From Balanoglossus misakiensis (Eukaryota > Hemichordata): a stretch of DNA of 64,000 nt. Both the position numbers and the translations under genes were made by a program. Below the pieces are notes generated by a model. The model ran no database searches, was not told where the DNA came from, and saw only the letters and a list, made by a program, of their open reading frames with translations. The DNA is taken from NCBI GenBank assembly GCA_040954595.2, contig JBECUI020000033.1, positions 1 through 64,000 of the forward strand, given 5' to 3'. This document shows positions 51,186 to 59,965 of the stretch, piece by piece (position 1 is the first letter of the stretch; each line of letters begins with the position of its first letter).

Positions 51186-51790
51186 TGAGAAGTTGTTCTC
51201 CTATTCCTTAAGTTCTGGATCTCTTCGTTAAGAATAACGCCTATGGCACTGCTGGTCAGGGAAGCTCCGGTAATTCCTTCGATGATACCGTTGGCAGGAT
51301 CATCATCGCTTCCTCCTTCTCCTTTACGGAACTTGAGTCCGGTTTCAGGAACAAACTCGCCGCGAAACTGATTTTTAAACCAGTCTTCTTCAATCCTACC
51401 TCCCAGTCCTGGAGTCTCGACATGACTAATAAAGTCTAGGCCCTTAATGTAGGTAAGTTCTGTATTAATGGCGAGCACTCCGGTAACTGTCCCCCAGAGA
51501 CCTTGACCGGAAAAACGTTGGATAAGGATTTCTTCCTCGTTAACAGAGGTAACCAGCATTTCTTCATCTCCCTGTGCTTCAGGGAAGGTTTTTCTGAAGA
51601 CTTCTAGGGGGTCTTCGTTTTCTTCAACCTTCACTCCCACGACATTTAAAAAAGCCTTGGCTATTACCAATTTTTGGTTGGTCGCCACTATGGGAGCCGT
51701 GGCTGTATTGGCTAAGGAAAGGAGAAAAACAAAAACAAAAGCTATCAAAAAAGTAAAGATGACTACATAGACAAAGTTTTCTTTGTTCAT
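51182..51790 (-). CDS. nqrC: FMN-carrying Nqr/Rnf subunit C/G
   Basis: 202 aa, one N-terminal membrane helix (VVIFTFLIAFVFVFLLSLA) and a periplasmic flavin domain. The flavin-attachment motif reads GASLTS (residues 175-180; consensus SGATxTS), with the threonine that ApbE would modify in place. At 202 aa it is shorter than proteobacterial NqrC (about 260), close to RnfG in length. Overlaps nqrB and nqrD by four bases each. Confidence 0.85.
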   Translation of the reverse strand: MNKENFVYVVIFTFLIAFVFVFLLSLANTATAPIVATNQKLVIAKAFLNVVGVKVEENEDPLEVFRKTFPEAQGDEEMLVTSVNEEEILIQRFSGQGLWGTVTGVLAINTELTYIKGLDFISHVETPGLGGRIEEDWFKNQFRGEFVPETGLKFRKGEGGSDDDPANGIIEGITGASLTSSAIGVILNEEIQNLRNRRTTSQ

Positions 51791-52752
51791 TCCTTTGCTC
51801 CTTCTGAAATGGATTTTTGCTTGTCTCGGGTCTTTGGAGCTTTTTTCTTCCCGGCCGGCATTACCTCATCTAGCAGATTGGCAAAGGTATTGCCTAGGAG
51901 AATGCCAAAGCTGGTTCCTTCTGGGAAAAGGGCAAAGATCCGTACTGAAGCCGTAATTCCTCCGATGATGAAGCCGTATAACCAGATGGAACCTTTCTTC
52001 TTGTTAGGTGCCGTTACCGGATCCGTGGCCATAAAAACCGCTACATAGAGGATACTTCCCATGAGAAGAGATTCCACTGGTGGGAAAGGGAAGGAGCTTC
52101 CTGTAGGAGAAATACCAAGCCAGTAGCACATTGCCGTCACTACAGCAAAACTCAGCAAGGTAGAGAGAATAATTCTCCAGTTCGCCGTTTTTGTGATAAT
52201 GAGGTAGATGGCCGCCAGGACAATCAACACAATGGCACTTTCCCCTAAAGCTCCCGAGCGGATCCCTATGAGAAGTTCCCTAAGCGATGGGGTTAAACCC
52301 TCTTTGAGTAGTTCCAAAGGCGTAGCCGAAGTAGCGGTATCAACATTAATAAGAGTCCCGAAACGTCCCGGTTGCGCAAAGGTTCTCTGTAATCCAACAG
52401 GGAAGCTGACGTAAACAAAAAGCCGTCCCGTAATAGCTGGATTAAAAACGTTCCGTCCAAAACCTCCATAAATGCATTTACCGAACAATATCCCAAAAAA
52501 AATCCCTAGGGCGACAATCCACAAGGGAACCAAGGGAGGCATAGAAAGAGCATAGAGAAGGCATGAAACCAATACGGCTTCAGAAACTTTCTTACCTCGT
52601 GATTTCATATAGAAGTACTCGGTCAGTATGCCGACAAAGAGAGTTACTCCCATGATGGCTACACTTCTCCAACCGTAGAGATAGACAGAAAAAAGAAAAA
52701 TGGGAATAAGGGAGTAAACAACTCGCCTCATCATAACCTGCTTTTGGAACAC
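51787..52752 (-). CDS. nqrB: Membrane subunit B/D of the Nqr/Rnf redox pump
   Basis: 321-aa polytopic membrane protein, about nine helices. GKCIYGGFGRNVFNPAITGR matches the NqrB/RnfD family core, and ATDPVTAPNKKKGSIWLYG the second signature. It is about 90 residues shorter than proteobacterial NqrB and so resembles RnfD in size. The flavinylation segment reads VDTATSATPL where SGAT is usual, so the glycine is replaced. First gene of the nqrBCDEF run; no nqrA lies upstream. Confidence 0.85.
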   Translation of the reverse strand: MFQKQVMMRRVVYSLIPIFLFSVYLYGWRSVAIMGVTLFVGILTEYFYMKSRGKKVSEAVLVSCLLYALSMPPLVPLWIVALGIFFGILFGKCIYGGFGRNVFNPAITGRLFVYVSFPVGLQRTFAQPGRFGTLINVDTATSATPLELLKEGLTPSLRELLIGIRSGALGESAIVLIVLAAIYLIITKTANWRIILSTLLSFAVVTAMCYWLGISPTGSSFPFPPVESLLMGSILYVAVFMATDPVTAPNKKKGSIWLYGFIIGGITASVRIFALFPEGTSFGILLGNTFANLLDEVMPAGKKKAPKTRDKQKSISEGAKE

Positions 52753-52852
52753 CTGAAGTCCCCCCTACATCCATGAATAATAATTTTCGTTAGTATATGG
52801 TTCAATAGTAATTGTATAAAGTGTTTTGTGACCACCCTATGGAGGAAAAAAA

Positions 52853-53296
52853 ATGATAAGAAAAGCTGTTGTTGCTGGAATAAGTGATACCTGGATAGAG
52901 GCCTTTGCCTGGAATGATGAGGAAAAAACCTTCCAGAAAAACTGTGAAGCTCTCGAAAAAAGAAGTTGTGGGGGCTGCGGATTGGGTCACTGTGAAGGCT
53001 TGGGGGGATCTTTTAGAGCTTCTAATCCGCGGAATCTCTCCCTTCAGGTTGGAGATACGGTGGAAGTTTTCTCTCCATTGAGTAATGTTTTTTCTGGGGC
53101 CATTCTTGTTTTTTTACTGCCTCTGGGCTTGGCCTTGGGAGGATGGTTTCTTGCACAGGCCCTGGGAGGCGGTGAGGGAGGCGGAGCACTGGGAGTTCTC
53201 TCGGGCCTGGCTTTGGGGTTCGGAGTCGATGTTCTGCTGACGAGGCGGAAGAAGAACCCAAAACTCCCTGTCATCACTACCGTTATCAGGGACTGA
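52853..53296 (+). CDS. rseC: RseC/SoxR-reducing-type membrane protein
   Basis: 147 aa, divergent from nqrB with 100 bases between. An N-terminal soluble part holds a cysteine cluster (Cys 31, 39, 42 and 47: SCGGCGLGHC), followed by two membrane helices (residues about 78-103 and 110-130). This is the RseC/MucC layout. In E. coli RseC works with the Rnf complex in SoxR reduction, which makes its place beside the redox pump meaningful. ATG 52853 follows GGAGGAAA. The symbol is by family, the role by analogy. Confidence 0.75.
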   Translation: MIRKAVVAGISDTWIEAFAWNDEEKTFQKNCEALEKRSCGGCGLGHCEGLGGSFRASNPRNLSLQVGDTVEVFSPLSNVFSGAILVFLLPLGLALGGWFLAQALGGGEGGGALGVLSGLALGFGVDVLLTRRKKNPKLPVITTVIRD

Positions 53297-53314
53297 GACA
53301 ACAATGCCTTTTCT

Positions 53315-53339
53315 CTTCACTCTAAGCCTTAGAGTGAAG
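53315..53339. terminator. Bidirectional hairpin between convergent genes
   Basis: CTTCACTCTAA pairs perfectly with TTAGAGTGAAG around a 3-base loop, between the RseC-like gene (+) and the lipoprotein gene (-). T-rich on the left side, favouring the minus-strand transcript. Confidence 0.65.
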
Positions 53340-53363
53340 GAGTTGCCTGAGGGTTGGACAGGC

Positions 53364-54050
53364 CTACCAACTTTTAAGGATAAAGGCCAATCCCAAAGCT
53401 ACTAGAACATCTTGATGGGTTTCTTCCAAATTCGATCTGAAGAACAGCTGTGTAGGGTTGGAGGTCTGTGCTAGGCCTAGAGCTTGGTTATCCTTGAGGA
53501 AGAGGTAGCCCACGGTGCTAAAGGCTTCACTTGTAAAGCTTCCCGACTTAGTTCTGTATTTGCTTATAGATTTTATGCTGTATGTGCTGCCTTTTCCCCG
53601 AAGTTCTAACTTTGTTGTGTTTTTGCTCTTAGCCGGGGCATTAAATAAGATATACTGACTACCGTCTCTTTGATCGGTGATCGTGCTGTTTAGCTGGGAA
53701 TTCGATATTCCAATGGAAAAAGAATCAGATCCTAGTGTCAGACCGGTATTGTCTAAAGTCATAAGAACATCAAAAAGCGGTACGCCGTGCTTTTCTAGCT
53801 GAAACTCGACGAAACTACTTTTTTTAGAGCTAGAGAGCAGTTTAGAGGAGGCAGAGGAAGATCTATACTTGCTAGAAATTTCCACGGCCCGATAAGGGGG
53901 AACCTCTATGTTCTTTTTTGAGAAAATGGTTTGTTTAACAGGATAAACTACCTGATAAACGGATTCATCTTCAACGTAGGCCTGCATGGTTTCACAAGAC
54001 AACAGAAGAGAAATCGCAATCAGGTATGCAGCAATTGTTAATATCTTCAT
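53364..54050 (-). CDS. Lipoprotein, unknown function
   Basis: 228 aa. Signal peptide ends LLSC with Cys 19. The mature part is Ser-rich near residues 60-80 (SSSASSKLLSSSKKSS) and then beta-rich (GLTLGSDSFSIGISNSQL; TTKLELRGKGSTYSIKS), ending with a hydrophobic VLVALGLAFIL segment. Not recognised. It stands alone between the RseC-like gene and the HD-GYP-like gene. A membrane-anchored extracytoplasmic protein by its lipobox. Confidence 0.65.
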   Translation of the reverse strand: MKILTIAAYLIAISLLLSCETMQAYVEDESVYQVVYPVKQTIFSKKNIEVPPYRAVEISSKYRSSSASSKLLSSSKKSSFVEFQLEKHGVPLFDVLMTLDNTGLTLGSDSFSIGISNSQLNSTITDQRDGSQYILFNAPAKSKNTTKLELRGKGSTYSIKSISKYRTKSGSFTSEAFSTVGYLFLKDNQALGLAQTSNPTQLFFRSNLEETHQDVLVALGLAFILKSW

Positions 54051-54485
54051 ATACGTATCTTATAGCAAGAGGCAAGTTCTTTCCATTTTTTTTTCAGAAG
54101 GAACGCTGATTATAGGGTTTCCCAGGAGGTCTCGGCTTTTCCCTAGATGGTCTGTGGGTGTTTTGTGCAAGTAGATGCTTGGGTTTCTGGGAAGATGAGG
54201 TGTCAGTCTGGGTTCTGGGTTGGATAGAGGGGGGGGATTGAACACTGTTCAAAAGAAAAGCAGATTCTTCTTATCGTTATTAATTCTTTATTAAGAAATG
54301 AATTACTTTGAGTTCTCAACATTTTCCATATTCTCAGCCTCTTATCCAAGAGAAGAATATCTCATTTTTATTAGAATATCTCATTCCGTTTTCATCTGCT
54401 ATGAGTAGTCATCATTTAGGCTAAGGAATTCCGAGACCATAGTACATACCAGTTTCTTCAATTACTGTGGTTAACGGAGGCGGAT
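54051..54485. other. Intergenic region with motif copy 4
   Basis: About 435 bases. Contains motif copy 4 (54256-54279). No gene is supported. Confidence 0.45.
54256..54279 (-). repeat. Dispersed CGATAAGAAGAATCTG motif, copy 4
   Basis: On the minus strand AACGATAAGAAGAATCTGC followed by TTTTCTTT. Its flank matches copy 5 over about 27 bases. Confidence 0.65.
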
Positions 54486-55685
54486 CTAGATAGAAATAAG
54501 CTTTTTCTCTTGAAGTTTCTTCATTTCCTCATCCGAAAGTACACTGGTGATGGAAAGTCCTTCCTGATTTTTTGTCTCTACCAGGGGATGTTCTTTAATG
54601 ATGTGTAGGTTCTTGTCCAAAAGAAGTTTGACGACGGGGAATTTAGGATTTTCTTTATCAGTATCCACAACTGCACCGATAGCCCCGTTGTCCATCTGTA
54701 CATAACTTCCCAGGGGATAAACAGAAAGGCAAAGTAAGAGGGCTCGGATAACCTTTTCATCGTAGAGATCCTGGATCTCTCTGAGCATAAGAATAAGGCT
54801 GGTATGCCCATCGGCTTTGTCTCTGTAGGGTCGTTGGGATATCTGGGCATCGTAGGAGCAGGAAACTCCGATAATCTTCCCAAAAAGAGATATATTCTTA
54901 TCCTTAAGGCTTTGCGGATAACCCGACCCATTAGCTCGCTCATGGTGTTGCCAGACTCCTAAAAAGATATCCTGAGGTAGAGCAAGAGCATTCACTTTGG
55001 AATAATCTTGGAGCATACGTAGCCCATGAAGGGGATGAGTATGTACTAGTTTTTTCTCCAATGTAGAAAGAGCCCCTGTTTTGTGGTAAATTTGACGGGG
55101 AATTTTTAGCATCCCTACCTCGTGCAGTATAGCACTGATACCCAGTTCTATTAGCTTGTGATTAGGAAGTCTTAGGGTATCTCCAAGAGCGAGGGCAAGG
55201 ACGGTGGAACGGGCGGAATGAGTGAAAAGGTAACCAATGTCCTTGGACTGGAGATCAGGCAATCGAAGGATGAAGTTACGGCGCACTTTGATCATGGAGA
55301 TAGTTTTCTTTACCTGTTCGGTAATGGCATTCATATCGAGAGTTTTTTCCCTTTCAAAGCTTTCGTATACATCCCGGGTGAAAATGGAGAAGTGATTAAA
55401 GAATTCCCTTGCTTCTCTTCGACCCTCATTCTCTTTTGCGTTGTTGTTTAGTATAGCGTTGACTTGGAGTTCCCCTATGTTTCCTTCCTGAATTCCTCTA
55501 CCTGTAATAGGAGTCCCTTCGGTCCAGGCCTCCCTTATATTCCATTTCTTAAGATCACTGATTAGTGATTGCGTAACTGGTGAATCTTGGGCGAGAAGAA
55601 TGAAGTCGTTATCTAACCAAAGAGAAGAATCAAAAATAGAATCGACTGCAAGATCTGCTACCGGAATCAGTCTTTTTTTTGCCAT
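54486..55685 (-). CDS. HD-GYP-like protein with altered HD motif
   Basis: 399 aa, cytosolic. The N-terminal half (residues 1-140) is not recognised. The HD-GYP domain spans about 145-330, with HHERANGSGYP (247-257) intact. The HD pair itself reads LHEVGMLKIP (188-189), with Glu in place of Asp and Leu in place of the usual Lys. That could lower or abolish phosphodiesterase activity, leaving a c-di-GMP-binding role. A C-terminal SH3-like region (VQMDNGAIGAVVDTDKEN) follows. Single gene. Confidence 0.75.
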   Translation of the reverse strand: MAKKRLIPVADLAVDSIFDSSLWLDNDFILLAQDSPVTQSLISDLKKWNIREAWTEGTPITGRGIQEGNIGELQVNAILNNNAKENEGRREAREFFNHFSIFTRDVYESFEREKTLDMNAITEQVKKTISMIKVRRNFILRLPDLQSKDIGYLFTHSARSTVLALALGDTLRLPNHKLIELGISAILHEVGMLKIPRQIYHKTGALSTLEKKLVHTHPLHGLRMLQDYSKVNALALPQDIFLGVWQHHERANGSGYPQSLKDKNISLFGKIIGVSCSYDAQISQRPYRDKADGHTSLILMLREIQDLYDEKVIRALLLCLSVYPLGSYVQMDNGAIGAVVDTDKENPKFPVVKLLLDKNLHIIKEHPLVETKNQEGLSITSVLSDEEMKKLQEKKLISI

Positions 55686-56152
55686 AAAATATTATTGGCC
55701 CCCCATCAGACTTTATTCAGAAAACTCTTCTCTCAAAAAAGTAGAATTGTGACCTTCACGTTGATTTGTAAGAGCCTGAGAGATAAGGAACACTCTCATA
55801 TTATATGAAGTTTAAAACTTTTATTGAGATTTTCAATAAGGTAAGCCTCATATTTGGTTTTTTTATCATATTTTTTAGTTTGGTATAATAAAAAATTTGC
55901 TTCAGTAAAGATAAAGCCTTCCTACTTCCACCCAAAAATATTTTTATTTATCTGGAAAAATCAGGAAGACAATGGCCATGAATACATAGGAGAGATTGGT
56001 CAAATAAATCTAGTACATGAAAAACTAAAGAAAAGCAGATTCTTCTTATCGTTTTATAAACTCAGGCAAATATACCCCCTATTAAGCCGCCGGAAATCCA
56101 GATAATTGAAACCATACCCCCCTTCCTCCCGTTCATAGAACTAGGAGATGAT
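55686..56152. other. AT-rich intergenic region with motif copy 5
   Basis: About 470 bases, AT-rich, with motif copy 5 (56031-56055). No gene supported. Confidence 0.45.
56031..56055 (-). repeat. Dispersed CGATAAGAAGAATCTG motif, copy 5
   Basis: On the minus strand AACGATAAGAAGAATCTGC followed by TTTTCTTT, about 100 bases before the zinc-ribbon/HTH gene. A sixth copy lies inside that gene. Confidence 0.65.
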
Positions 56153-56799
56153 ATGTTTACTAACTACCCCAGGAATCTTCAGGCTGCCCCCAGACCGAAA
56201 CGCTGCCCTAATCCTGAATGTGAGTATCACCTGAGGCCCTTGGGGAGTTCCTGGTTTCTCTTCCGAGGGACAGGCGAGAATAAGAGGCACGGGAAGGTCC
56301 GTTACTATTTCTGCACTTCCTGTTCGAGGACTTTTTCTTCAGCGACATTTCTTGTCTCTTACTATGAGAAAGTAGATATTTCCTACGAAAGATACTTTTT
56401 TATGCCGAGAAAGACATAAGCCTGTCTCAATGGGCTCGCTATCTTGAAACGACCCCCGCCACCCTGAAGTTGAGGCTTTGTAAGTTGGGCTGGCTGCTCT
56501 TGAAAAAAGCCTCCGATAATCTTCCCCCTGGTTTTTTGGACTGTCTTCTAGGGATACATGAGATGGTGGCAAGAGGAGAGAAGTCCTATCCCATACTCAG
56601 GTTTCTGATTGTTCAGCTGAAGGAAGTTCTGGCTTTCCTCAGGTCCTCAGGTGCTAAACTTTCCCGGGGGCGTTCTTTTTTGTCTGATTTGTTGATCGAT
56701 AAGAAGAATCTGTTTTGTCAGTTACGACAGCTCTGCTGCCGCTGGTACTACAGGTTAGCCAAAGATATTTTCTATTACACGAAGTACCAATGGGAATGA
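56153..56799 (+). CDS. Zinc-ribbon plus HTH protein, transposase-N-terminus-like (frameshifted)
   Basis: About 215 aa when joined. Cys 18, 23, 54 and 57 form a CPNPECxxH ... YYFCTSCSRTFSSAT zinc ribbon like those at the front of several transposases. The next frame continues DISLSQWARYLETTPATLKLRL, a helix-turn-helix. One base is lost or gained near 56415. No DDE catalytic domain or inverted repeats were seen, so it is either a remnant or a domesticated DNA-binding protein. Start 56153 follows TAGGAGATGAT. Copy 6 of the dispersed motif (56696-56716) lies within its coding sequence. Confidence 0.55.
56696..56716 (+). repeat. Dispersed CGATAAGAAGAATCTG motif, copy 6 (within coding sequence)
   Basis: Reads TCGATAAGAAGAATCTGTTTT inside the zinc-ribbon/HTH gene, encoding about IDKKNLF. 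It matches the core of the intergenic copies. Confidence 0.6.
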
Positions 56800-56973
56800 A
56801 GCAACTCCCCCCCCTACCCCCAACCAACCTTCTAAACACATAGTTATACTAAAAATCCACCCAATCGCAAAATCTTCCTTTAAACGCAACAAATAAGGGA
56901 ATGTTGGGCGAGATAGATTCCCTATTGGCAGGTACTTTTACCTTTGTCCCCTGTCCCCTATACTCTCTTCACT

Positions 56974-58464
56974 ATGAGGATAAGAACTCGTTATGCTCCA
57001 TCGCCTACAGGTTTGCAACATATAGGTGGAATACGTACAGCTTTGTACAATTATTTTTTTGCCCGATCTCAAGGAGGAGTTTTTCTTCTGCGTATAGAAG
57101 ATACAGACCAATCACGGTATAGCGAAGGAGCCTTGAAAGATCTTTACGATACCCTGAACTGGCTGGGAATTGACTGGGACGAAGGTCCGGGGAAAAATGG
57201 TCAGCTCGGTCCCTATGTCCAGTCCGAACGGAGAGAAATCTACCGAAAACATGCCGCCGAACTTCTGGCAGAGGACAAAGCATATCCCTGTTTTTGTACT
57301 CCTGAGCGTCTGGAACAGCTCAGAGAGGCACAGCGCCGAAACAAAACAAACATAGGCTACGATCGTCATTGCCGTTCCCTAAGTTCCGATGAGGCAGCAA
57401 GCCGGATGAAAGCCAAGGAAGACCATGTCCTTCGCTTGAAGGTACCTCTGGAGGGAAAGACAGTTCTTAGTGACTTTTTGCTCGGAGAAATCAGCGTAAA
57501 AAACAGCAACATGACTGTCGATCCTGTCATTTTAAAAACAGACGGTAACCCCACCTACCATCTAGCCAATGTTATTGACGATCATCTTATGGGCATTACC
57601 CATGTTTTAAGAGCCCAGGAATGGATCCCCTCATGCCCCCTCCACCTGCTACTCTATCAGGCCTTTAAATGGTCCCCCCCCCTGTTTTGCCATCTCCCCA
57701 TGGTCATGGGGAAGGATGGTCAGAAACTTTCCAAACGGCATGGCTCCACTGCGGTCAGGGAATTTAGGGAATCGGGTTATTTACCGGAAGCGGTATTGAA
57801 CCACATCTCCTTGCTGGGATGGAGTTATGACGATTCCAGGGAATTTTTTTCCAGCAAGGATTTGGAAGAACTTTTTGTTCTTGAAAAACTCAACAAAGCC
57901 CCAGCAGTTTTTGATCACCAAAAGCTTAAATGGTTTAACGGCCATTATATCCGCAGCAAGGATTCTGAGGAGCTTAAGGTTCTTCTTTTGAAAACCCTGG
58001 AAAAAGACAAGGTACTCTCTTTGCCTCTGGGAAAGCGGGAACAAGAGCTTTTTGATGGGGTCTTTCCTTTGGTTCGGGAAAGACTCAAGCTTGTGAATGA
58101 TATCACACCGCTGCTGAGTTTCCTTTTTACCGATCCCAGCCTGAGAAACCCTGAAGATGCAATCCCTAAAAAAATGAACCGTAGTGAGACAAGGCGGGCA
58201 CTTATACTGGGGCGGGCACTGCTAAGGGCATCGCCTTTTTTACCAGAAGAGAAAGAGGCAGAAGACTGGGATCAGGATTGCGAAGAGAAATTTCGCCAGA
58301 AAGCCGTGGATGAAGGCTTTAAACTAGGTCAACTCCTCCAGCCCTTACGGGTGGCTGTGACGGCCGAAAAAGTGAGCCTTCCTCTATTCCCCTCGCTGCG
58401 TCTGCTGGGGATCACGGAAAGCCTACGACGGATAGACAGATTGATCGAAACTTTAAAAGAGTAA
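56974..58464 (+). CDS. gltX: Glutamyl-tRNA synthetase
   Basis: 496 aa from ATG 56974, chosen because MRIRTRYAPSPTG is the family N-terminus; an in-frame TTG at 56944 would add ten residues and has no support. The class I HIGH motif is PSPTGLQHIGG and KMSKS is KLSKRHGS. LLRIEDTDQSRY is standard. Charges tRNA-Glu, and may also mischarge tRNA-Gln if GatCAB is used. No strong ribosome site is visible. First of three tRNA-synthetase genes in a row. Confidence 0.95.
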   Translation: MRIRTRYAPSPTGLQHIGGIRTALYNYFFARSQGGVFLLRIEDTDQSRYSEGALKDLYDTLNWLGIDWDEGPGKNGQLGPYVQSERREIYRKHAAELLAEDKAYPCFCTPERLEQLREAQRRNKTNIGYDRHCRSLSSDEAASRMKAKEDHVLRLKVPLEGKTVLSDFLLGEISVKNSNMTVDPVILKTDGNPTYHLANVIDDHLMGITHVLRAQEWIPSCPLHLLLYQAFKWSPPLFCHLPMVMGKDGQKLSKRHGSTAVREFRESGYLPEAVLNHISLLGWSYDDSREFFSSKDLEELFVLEKLNKAPAVFDHQKLKWFNGHYIRSKDSEELKVLLLKTLEKDKVLSLPLGKREQELFDGVFPLVRERLKLVNDITPLLSFLFTDPSLRNPEDAIPKKMNRSETRRALILGRALLRASPFLPEEKEAEDWDQDCEEKFRQKAVDEGFKLGQLLQPLRVAVTAEKVSLPLFPSLRLLGITESLRRIDRLIETLKE

Positions 58465-58553
58465 AAATGCCTGTCTCTTCCCCAAGGATTGTCAGGCCAT
58501 CCTGTAAATGCTACATTACCTGAATCAATCCCCTGAAAAATAAGGACGACTTT

Positions 58554-59951
58554 ATGTTGACGGATAAAAAGGTCAAAACCTCCGCCCCTAGCAACGAACA
58601 TGGTGCCTCCATGGATAAGATTGTTTCTCTATGCAAACGCAGGGGTTTCGTCTATCCCTCTAGTGAAATCTACGGGGGACTTACAGCCACCTGGGACTAT
58701 GGCCCCCTTGGGGTTCAACTAAAAAATAACATACAGAAGGCCTGGTGGAAAGAAATGGTTCAGCGTCATAACAACATTGTAGGTTTGGATTCAGCCATTA
58801 TGATGCACCCCCGAATTTGGGAAGCCTCAGGACATGTGGAAAACTTTTCTGACCCCCTGGTGGACTGCAAAAAGTGCAAAACAAGATTTCGTGAAGATCA
58901 ACTGGCCCCTAAGGTCTTGGCAGACAAATTGTGTCCAGAATGTGGTGGAGAACTCACTGACCCGCGGCAGTTTAACCTGATGTTCACCACCCATATGGGA
59001 CCGGTTCAGGACTCAGGAAGCCTGATCTATCTTCGCCCCGAAACGGCCCAAGGCATTTTTGTCAACTTTAAAAACGTTTTGGATTCTACCCGGGTACAGA
59101 TTCCCTTTGGTATTGCCCAGGTAGGAAAGGCCTTTCGTAATGAAATTACCACAAGGAACTTCATCTTCCGGACCTGTGAGTTTGAGCAGATGGAGATGCA
59201 GTATTTTGTTAAGCCTGGAACCGAAGATACTCATTTTGAAACCTGGAAGAGCAAGCGGATGACCTGGTACCAAAAACACTTGGGCATTCATCCTGAGAGA
59301 CTTCGTTTTCACCAACATGGTCCAGGAGAACTGGCGCATTACGCCAAGGATGCCTTTGACATCGAATACCACTATCCCTTCGGATGGCAGGAACTGGAGG
59401 GCATTCATTCTCGGAGCAACTATGATTTAGGCCGCCACGGGGAGTTTACCGGCAAAGAAATTAGCTATTTAGATCCCCAGGACAGCAGCCGTTATGTTCC
59501 CTGGGTGGTGGAAACCTCCAGTGGTCTCAGTCGGAGTGTCCTTGTGGTGCTAATGGATGCCTATCATGAGGAGACTTTAGGGGTGGATAAAAAAGGTAAT
59601 GCCGACATCCGTACGGTGCTTCATTTCCACCCTGAAATTGCTCCTATAACGGTTGGAGTTTTTCCCCTGGTCAAAAAAGATGGCCTCGCTGAACTGGCAC
59701 AGAAACTTGAGGCCGAGCTTCGAGAGGAATTCACCACTTTCTACGACCAAAGTGGTGCCATTGGCCGTCGTTATCGTCGGATGGACGAGGTTGGCACCCC
59801 CTTTTGTGTCACCGTTGATTATGAAACCATGGATGATGAGACCGTGACCCTAAGGTTTCGGGATTCTATGAAACAGTTGCGTCTTCCTGCGAAAGAATTG
59901 GCGGAGTGCATTCGTCGGGAAATGAAGAACTGGACCCCTGGGAAACCATAG
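58554..59951 (+). CDS. glyS: Glycyl-tRNA synthetase, dimeric class II type
   Basis: 465 aa, the single-chain eukaryote-like form. The class II motifs are visible: GFVYPSSEIYGGLTATWDYGPLG at the N-terminus, FRNEITTRNFIFRTCEFEQMEM (motif 2 region) and SSGLSRSVLVVLMDAY (motif 3). A zinc-type cysteine cluster (CKKCKTRF and CPECGG) is also present. AAGGA lies upstream of ATG 58554; an internal ATG at 58611 is a possible alternative. It overlaps no gene and is followed by tyrS after 14 bases. Confidence 0.95.
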   Translation: MLTDKKVKTSAPSNEHGASMDKIVSLCKRRGFVYPSSEIYGGLTATWDYGPLGVQLKNNIQKAWWKEMVQRHNNIVGLDSAIMMHPRIWEASGHVENFSDPLVDCKKCKTRFREDQLAPKVLADKLCPECGGELTDPRQFNLMFTTHMGPVQDSGSLIYLRPETAQGIFVNFKNVLDSTRVQIPFGIAQVGKAFRNEITTRNFIFRTCEFEQMEMQYFVKPGTEDTHFETWKSKRMTWYQKHLGIHPERLRFHQHGPGELAHYAKDAFDIEYHYPFGWQELEGIHSRSNYDLGRHGEFTGKEISYLDPQDSSRYVPWVVETSSGLSRSVLVVLMDAYHEETLGVDKKGNADIRTVLHFHPEIAPITVGVFPLVKKDGLAELAQKLEAELREEFTTFYDQSGAIGRRYRRMDEVGTPFCVTVDYETMDDETVTLRFRDSMKQLRLPAKELAECIRREMKNWTPGKP

Positions 59952-59965
59952 ATAAAGGATCTGGA

